DNA of 64,000 nt from Lepeophtheirus salmonis. Its lineage: Eukaryota > Arthropoda > Copepoda > Siphonostomatoida > Caligidae. The translations under genes were made by a program, and so were the position numbers. Shown here one piece after another: positions 58,521 to 64,000 of the stretch (the stretch's first letter is position 1; each line of letters opens with the position of its first letter). Under the pieces are notes generated by a model. The model worked only from the letters and a program-made list of their open reading frames with translations. It did no database searches and was not told where the DNA came from. The stretch covers positions 22,692,001-22,756,000 of the forward strand of contig NC_052140.2 of the NCBI RefSeq assembly GCF_016086655.4. The letters run 5' to 3'.

Positions 58521-58789
58521 AAATAAAAAAAAAATATATTTAATAGATATGAATATGTTAATACTTATTAAAAATGTATTTTAAACATTCTGAATTTTCT
58601 CAAGGACAACATAAAAAAATTCGTGTAGTACAGTTTTGCTCTTTTCTTATGATTTTTTCCCCACTGTTGATGCCACTGTGAATAATCAGAAATGCCGTTA
58701 CATCACAACCCAACATTCAAACAATGTTTCAGCTTCAGGGAGACATTTCTTAAAAAAAAAAAAATCCACACGGAACCATTGGTCTTGGT

Positions 58790-59215
58790 CGTTGTAGAGT
58801 CTACCCTACCATTTTGGAGGGGAGGAAAGAGCGGCTCATTGCTGATGCATACATCGAACTTCTGGATGGGAAAGAGTTACCTTGGCCAAAAAAAAGTTTG
58901 TGGACAACTTTGTTTTCACTAAAGACGGAGCTCAATTTCATCGCACTACTAAGACCTAGGTGTTCCTGAAAGATAACTTTACAGACTTTGGGTACCTCAA
59001 CATGTGACTTCCCTCCTCTCCAGACACAAACCCCTTGGACTACTCTATCTAGGCGCGTCCAGAGGAACGGTCTGTGTGCTATTCCTCAGGGGAGTGCCCC
59101 ATCTCAAGAGGCTTCCATCAAGAAGAAGTGGATCAAGGTCGAGTCTGACTAGATAGTCAAGGTCTACAGGGATTTAAGCCTCGTACTGAGGCAATTATAA
59201 GAATAAAAGTTGTCC
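58790..59215 (+). pseudogene. Mariner (DD37D) transposase relic, second copy
   Basis: Translated with frameshifts it shows RLIADAYIELL, GKELPWPKKSLWTTLFSL, a second-aspartate block TKDGAQFHRTTKT (D kept here, unlike 7886-8343), stop, VFLKDNFTDFGYL, then PSSPDTNPLDYSI, stop, and a C-terminal KVYRDLSLVL region. It aligns along its length with 7886-8343. Multiple stops and at least one frameshift. The N-terminal half is absent, as in the other copy. Confidence 0.75.
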
Positions 59216-60179
59216 GGAAACACTATTTTCTGATCGTTGTTTAAAAATAAATGTCCCACAAAACCTCTGGTTTAAATTTTATTAGTGAAAAGTTGACAAA
59301 ATATATAATATGTTCCACTGGATAAAATCAACCCAGAGTCAAAAAATCCGTTCACAATTTGAAAACAATGAAATTCAATTCGATTTCAAACCAAGATACA
59401 AAATATCACATATGAGATTGATTTTGTGTTGACGCAGTATATACATGTAAAAGTAATTTCTTGATATTTTCCCTTTTAAACATGGCATTGACAAATAAAA
59501 GTATAAACAAATACTAACAAATAACGTTAAGTTAACAATTCGCTCAAGTATTAAATTTCCATTAATGCCTATTTGTTTTTTTCTCAAAACTACCTATTTT
59601 TCTCTATCTTTTTTTCAATTTACCTCCGGAATATTAATAGATTAGTGATGTAACGGATCCTTACATTGAGGTTTCAGACTCTATGCAGTTCTTTAGTCTA
59701 ACGGGTCCTAGTTAGTTCTTTCTTTTTTTAAAACCTAAATTTATTTACATAAAATACAAATTATAGAATAAAAGCAATATTTAAATCCTCCAACACTACT
59801 TCAACAAATAAAAATGTTTATTGGATCACTATTTAAAAAAATATATATAAGAAAATAAACAAAAAAGTAACTTACACAAATTTCAACACTCTATTTCTTT
59901 AAATATTATATATTTAACTAACATCTCATTCTCATCAAAACTCTCCATCATTGATATTGATATCTTCTTCATCTCTTGAGGCATTGCCTTTTAATTAGAC
60001 TTTGTCAAAACATGACTAACTATATTTTCTGCTATCAAGGCTTCAATTTTTAATTTTTGGTTGACTTGACGCCGTTGACACTCGCCAATCAACTTTTTTA
60101 ACTCTGCAGTTCAATTATTTTTGTTCAATCCCCTCCACTCTGCTAATATGCTATCAGAAAAAAGTGTACATAGATTTAC
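59216..60179. other. AT-rich interval, faint coding-like trace
   Basis: On minus near 59990-60110 a stretch reads KKLIGECQRRQVNQKLKIEA and onward for about 35 codons before a stop; no family recognised. TGTTGACGCAGTATATACA at 59430 recalls the 415-bp repeat motif. Confidence 0.25.
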
Positions 60180-60720
60180 GTTTGTAAATGCAAAGCATTG
60201 TTTAGAGAGATAGTTTTATGCTCTAAGCAATCTGAACAAATATCTTTTTGTTTCTCACCCAGTTATCCTTAATTTTATTAATAATTGAGGAGGGAACATC
60301 TAAGCAAAGAGTGACAATTTGTGAGTGTTTCATGCGAAATCGCAGCAGTAACACTGAGGATTTGTGAAAAAGTTATCTTCTTTTTTAATAAAGCAAGGTT
60401 TGTCTGTGGAGTACTCAATTTTAACAACGAGCCTCTTTAGCTTAAGCTCAGCCCATCATATTAAAAAAGAAAAGAAAAAGGGAGTACATATATTTGGGGT
60501 TGTAAATATGAAGCATTCTTTAGGGAGGGATTTTTGTTGCTATTGGTAATCCTAGCACTGATAAAATTGTCTTTTCTGATGATATTATCATTATTCTACT
60601 CGAGATAATATCTAAGCATCTCATGAAAAGAGCTGAGTAACACTTTAGATTTGTGAAGAAATTATGTTCCATATTAATAAAGTAAAGTTTGTATGTTCGT
60701 TGACGCCTTATAACTACAAG
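60180..60720 (+). repeat. Imperfect tandem duplication, ~300-bp unit
   Basis: TTTGTAAATGCAAAGCATTG (60181) and TTGTAAATATGAAGCATTCT (60500) begin two units. Later shared blocks are AGTAACACTGAGGATTTGTG (60347) / AGTAACACTTTAGATTTGTG (60636) and TTAATAAAGCAAGGTTTGT / TTAATAAAGTAAAGTTTGT. The offset drifts from 318 to 289 bp. Confidence 0.7.
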
Positions 60721-61765
60721 CTATGCTAGTTACCAAATATTACACTTTGAGTGAAACCCTTGTTTTTTTTCATCCTTTCCAACAGAATAATTTACCTTTT
60801 TTTTTTGTTTGACAACAACCGGAGTCTCAATTGACAGTTTGCAAAAAACAAACAATGTATACATATATATGTTACATTGAATCTACAAAGTAAACAAGTC
60901 ATGTTTATAACCTGATAATTGACATAGGCAGGTCTGTAGTTAAAATAAATAAATAATACAAAAATACAATACATTAAAAGAACAAGATTTTTTCACTCTA
61001 CGAGGAAATATATAATGCTTTATCATGCATAGGAATGTACAAGGCCCTAAGATGAAATCCGGACCCCTTTTATGTAGCTCTGGAACCAATGTCACCGTCA
61101 TATTGATTAAGTCCACTTTCGTGTCAATAGAAGAGCTCTACCTGGAGCTTCCGTTCACAGAGGAGCAACAGAGATACACCGTAGTTATGTGTCTAATTAA
61201 TAATCGAGAAATACATTAAATGCAACAATTTTGACCGGATTGCCTACAAGGCCAAGACGAAAAAGTGGAGAAAATTGGGGTATACATTTCGTTCTTTTGA
61301 GTGCGAAAGGCCTTATTGGCAATAAATTGGTAAGTGGATAACCAATTCTCAGAGAATACCAGAGAGTATTATTTTTGTCCTCTGCAGCAAGATTCGGTGC
61401 TTTTGCATTGAAAATAACCAAGAAGGGTTGGTGATTCCTGGGACCATCCCATTGCCATTGTCATATATAAATTGTCAGATTCAACAAGATATAGAACTAC
61501 TTTTAAAACAGTTGTATGGACTCTTGAGGTATAAACGCTTTCATCGAAGGAGATCATTGAATTGATTTTTATATTTTATATTATTAAGTGTGTGATTGTT
61601 TTTTTATGACTTTATGATTGTCGAAATGTTTAATTGCTTTTTAGGTGTAGACCTTGGCTAGAAGTTCTAATTTTATGCTAAAATGCTTATTTATGTTTTA
61701 TTACCACGCAATTACTCATAGCAATTTCATATTATAATATTTGATGTTTTGTATATATACTCAAG
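60721..61765. other. Interval with overlapping short open frames
   Basis: Minus frames at 61369-61557 and 61197-61421 overlap in a way that suggests one frameshifted sequence of ~120 codons, but no family is recognised and plus 61025-61219 is equally open. Left unassigned. Confidence 0.25.
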
Positions 61766-61769
61766 CAGG

Positions 61770-61967
61770 TTAAGGATATATAGTTCATCGAAAAGGTGTA
61801 CACCATCATTGATCGATACCCAAAGAGGTCCTTTGTCTCAATTGGAAAGGAATTTAAGTTAGCCACAAGACAGTAAGGGAATGCCTTAATATGTCATCAA
61901 TGCCTACTCCCACTTGATAGGCCATATAGAGGCCTTGATCGAGGCTGAGGACAATTATATCAAGTAG
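61770..61967 (+). pseudogene. Mariner relic, HTH joined to C-terminus
   Basis: YTIIDRYPKRSFVSIGKEFK matches the second HTH of mariner N-termini; after a frameshift comes VRECLNM. Within 100 bp the other frame reads YVINAYSHLIGHIEALIEAE ending DNYIK and TAG 61965-61967, a C-terminus. The catalytic domain is therefore entirely deleted. Confidence 0.65.
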
Positions 61968-62040
61968 GACTTAAGACACATGACATACAAATGACTTTGT
62001 TATTTATTTGAAATAAGATAATCATAAATAAAGTTGGGTG

Positions 62041-62141
62041 CATGTCGAGTGGAAGGACTCTTGAGAGAGGCCTACATCAGCAGTGGATCTCAGGTCTTCG
62101 GCCGCCACCTGGAAGCTAAGGGCGGCTACATTAGTGATTAA
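62041..62141 (+). pseudogene. Mariner C-terminal fragment
   Basis: EAYISSGSQVFGRHLEAKGG followed by YISD and TAA 62139-62141. It resembles the C-terminus of the family at 36090-36850, not the relic 75 bp upstream, so two families are abutted here. Confidence 0.6.
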
Positions 62142-63035
62142 GAGATCTCAGTCATACATTTATTTATACTATTAATTTTGTTGAAATTCTATTATTAATT
62201 AATGAATATCATGTTGAATTTTAATATTCCAAGTGTTTAATTTTTAATATACCACTCTGTAATAATTATGTTCTAATACTAAAAGGATCTGTAAAAACGT
62301 AACGGTATCAGGATCTTATTTTATTAAGGTATAAAATTGGTGTAAAATACTCATAAATTTCGAGACACGTATTCATTGTATTCTGGTTTCCGATCTGTAT
62401 CTAAAAGTTTGGGTACATAATATTTACACAAATATTTAGGTCTAAAGCTCCGACCCGACCCGAATATGAGAATTCACTCTATCTTTAGTTACAAGTCCTT
62501 TAGTGCTCGTCTTTGAGAAAAAGTTTACAATTACTGCAAGGTCTAAATCCACTTAAAGAATGAACAGTCTTAAATATTTCATTATTACGATAGAATACCG
62601 TTAATTAATTTTTTTTTTTATTATGGTTGAAATACTGCCAAATAAGTCCTTAGTATCCGACCTTTGTTCCTTTTCCTTTATAAAAATTGAATTTTTAATT
62701 TTTTAGAAAAATGCATCTTTTGTCTTTAGAAATTTGAGCTGATAACATCTTTACTTTCATCTTTTAAAAGTTGAGAATAAACGACTTGTTTTTCAAGTCA
62801 TCTTTGAGAATATTTATTGCTCAATAAAATTCAAAGAATCATATAATATAAATTTTTATACTAATATATAACTATGTTTTGACTTACAGATAAGAAAATA
62901 CATTTACAAATCGGGAAATTTAAGTTCATAATTATAGATATAGTAACACTCGTAAAAATAATTTTTACTTAGTTTACCTTATTTGTTTCTTAAAGATTCA
63001 GTAATATAAATTGTAGGAAAGGTATATAAGCAGAT
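62142..63035. other. AT-rich interval, no gene seen
   Basis: No coding or repeat match. Confidence 0.35.
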
Positions 63036-63038
63036 ATT

Positions 63039-63272
63039 ATGTTTATTGAAAAAATGTGCATAATAACATTGATGTCGGAAGAACGCCGAAAATTCAAAGG
63101 GATTATTTTCAAGGAACTACTTCTTAAGAGATTGAAGGTGCGTAGGAACAACAAGAGTGATTATTTACTCTGTCAAAAGGAAAATGAAACTGAGAAATAC
63201 ATGAATATGCACTCTGTCCTTGAGATAAGCCCTAAATTGGATCCCAATGCTGTGAAACAGACTACCAAGTAG
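63039..63272 (+). other. Unassigned small open frame
   Basis: 77 codons, lysine/glutamate-rich. An internal ATG at 63072 starts MSEERRKFKGIIFKELLLKR, and the frame ends at TAG 63270-63272. TATATAAG at 63023 lies too close to the ATG for a standard promoter of this frame. No family recognised; it could be an exon, a transposon fragment or chance. Confidence 0.2.
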
Positions 63273-63870
63273 GGCGTTCGTTTTTCAACTTTTTTTCGAA
63301 TTTCGATGAACGGTAACACGGAGTAGTTGTGATAAGGAAAGAAAGTTATCAAAGGACAGATCAAAATATTCTTATTTTATAATCACTTTTTACACCATAG
63401 AGTAGTTTTATGAAATGTCTATTATAATAAATAAATGCAAAATATTGATTAATGCTGTATTTTAGTCCTTTAAGGTCAAATTAAATCCTTTTATTTTCTT
63501 TAAAAGGCTTGAAGGAGATGTGCTATCAAAAGATGACATAATAAGGCAATAAAATTTTGCATGGGTTATTTTCTAATAATATTACAACTTTTCCGAACTA
63601 ACCATAATCAAAATTCAAAAAAAGTCGTAAAAAAACCGGCCTATTGTCAAGATAGCCCCATTTTTATAACTGCAATGTCTACAGTATTTCAATGTTCAGA
63701 ACCATAAAAAACAGATCAAAGGTCTTGCAGCAGGACAAAGTGCCTTTCTAGAGCAATCAAAATATGATAAAAATTAATGTGCCCGGATATCAACCTTCTG
63801 AATTATGTCTTGTGGTGGCAAATTGAGATATAAGCACGTAGACTTTACCATCTAAACATGGATACTCTAA
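63273..63870. other. AT-rich interval, no gene seen
   Basis: No feature recognised. Confidence 0.35.
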
Positions 63871-63874
63871 AGTA

Positions 63875-64000
63875 AAGATGTCCAACCATTTAACATAATG
63901 GGCCACATTGCCACTTGAAATATTTTAATGGGCCACATAACCTATTAAATTAAATTTCATAAAAAATGGCTTTTTAAAACAAAACTATTAAATACATATT
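63875..64000 (+). mobile_element. hAT-like MITE, cut by window end
   Basis: AAGATGTCCAACCATTTAAC, ATAATGGGCCACATTGCCAC and ATTAAATTAAATTTCAT match the start of 58036-58520; the rest lies beyond the window. Confidence 0.65.

Overview
The window is AT-rich eukaryotic DNA with no recognisable host gene. I see no operons, bacterial-type promoters, rRNA, CRISPR or convincing tRNA genes. It is a transposon graveyard dominated by IS630-Tc1-mariner (ITm) DNA transposons and short repeats. The mix of maT-like (DD37D) mariners, a DD41D element, a mauritiana-type DD34D relic and Passport-like Tc1 relics suggests an arthropod. From memory of similar transposases I favour a parasitic copepod (sea louse, Lepeophtheirus/Caligus type). 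That identification is inference and was not searched.

Layout. 0-3.1 kb: a TA-flanked element with long terminal inverted repeats (TIRs), with an internally deleted mariner inserted in its left arm and a second mariner relic inside. 3.2-8.4 kb: T-rich MITE, a TTTTGCC-type element apparently split by a mauritiana-type relic, and three other mariner relics. 9-18.6 kb: a DD41D mariner with both ends, dispersed GTAACC repeats, a ~45-bp tandem array, and mariner relics at 17.1 and 17.9 kb. 19-28 kb: a ~1 kb TTTTGCC element, the second copy of the first mariner (opposite strand), and the only near-full-length mariner (25.2-26.4 kb), which lies between 14-bp inverted repeats at 25.0 and 27.7 kb. 28-41 kb: a foldback element made of two transposase 5' ends, Passport-like Tc1 debris, two mariners that appear to share one internal deletion, a large imperfect palindrome, a TTTGCC array and a 688-bp deleted mariner. 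41-55 kb: low-complexity T-rich MITEs and three long-period tandem arrays (about 412, 415 and 215 bp). 55-64 kb: hAT-like MITEs, direct repeats, an imperfect ~300-bp tandem duplication and three more mariner relics.

Every recognised transposase is broken by stops, frameshifts or internal deletions, so I infer none is active. Several elements keep clear TIRs and flanking TA dinucleotides and could have been moved by an intact transposase encoded elsewhere. A few open stretches with no transposase match (27.4-27.6, 32.0-32.3, 63.0-63.3 kb) are listed with low confidence as possible exon remnants.
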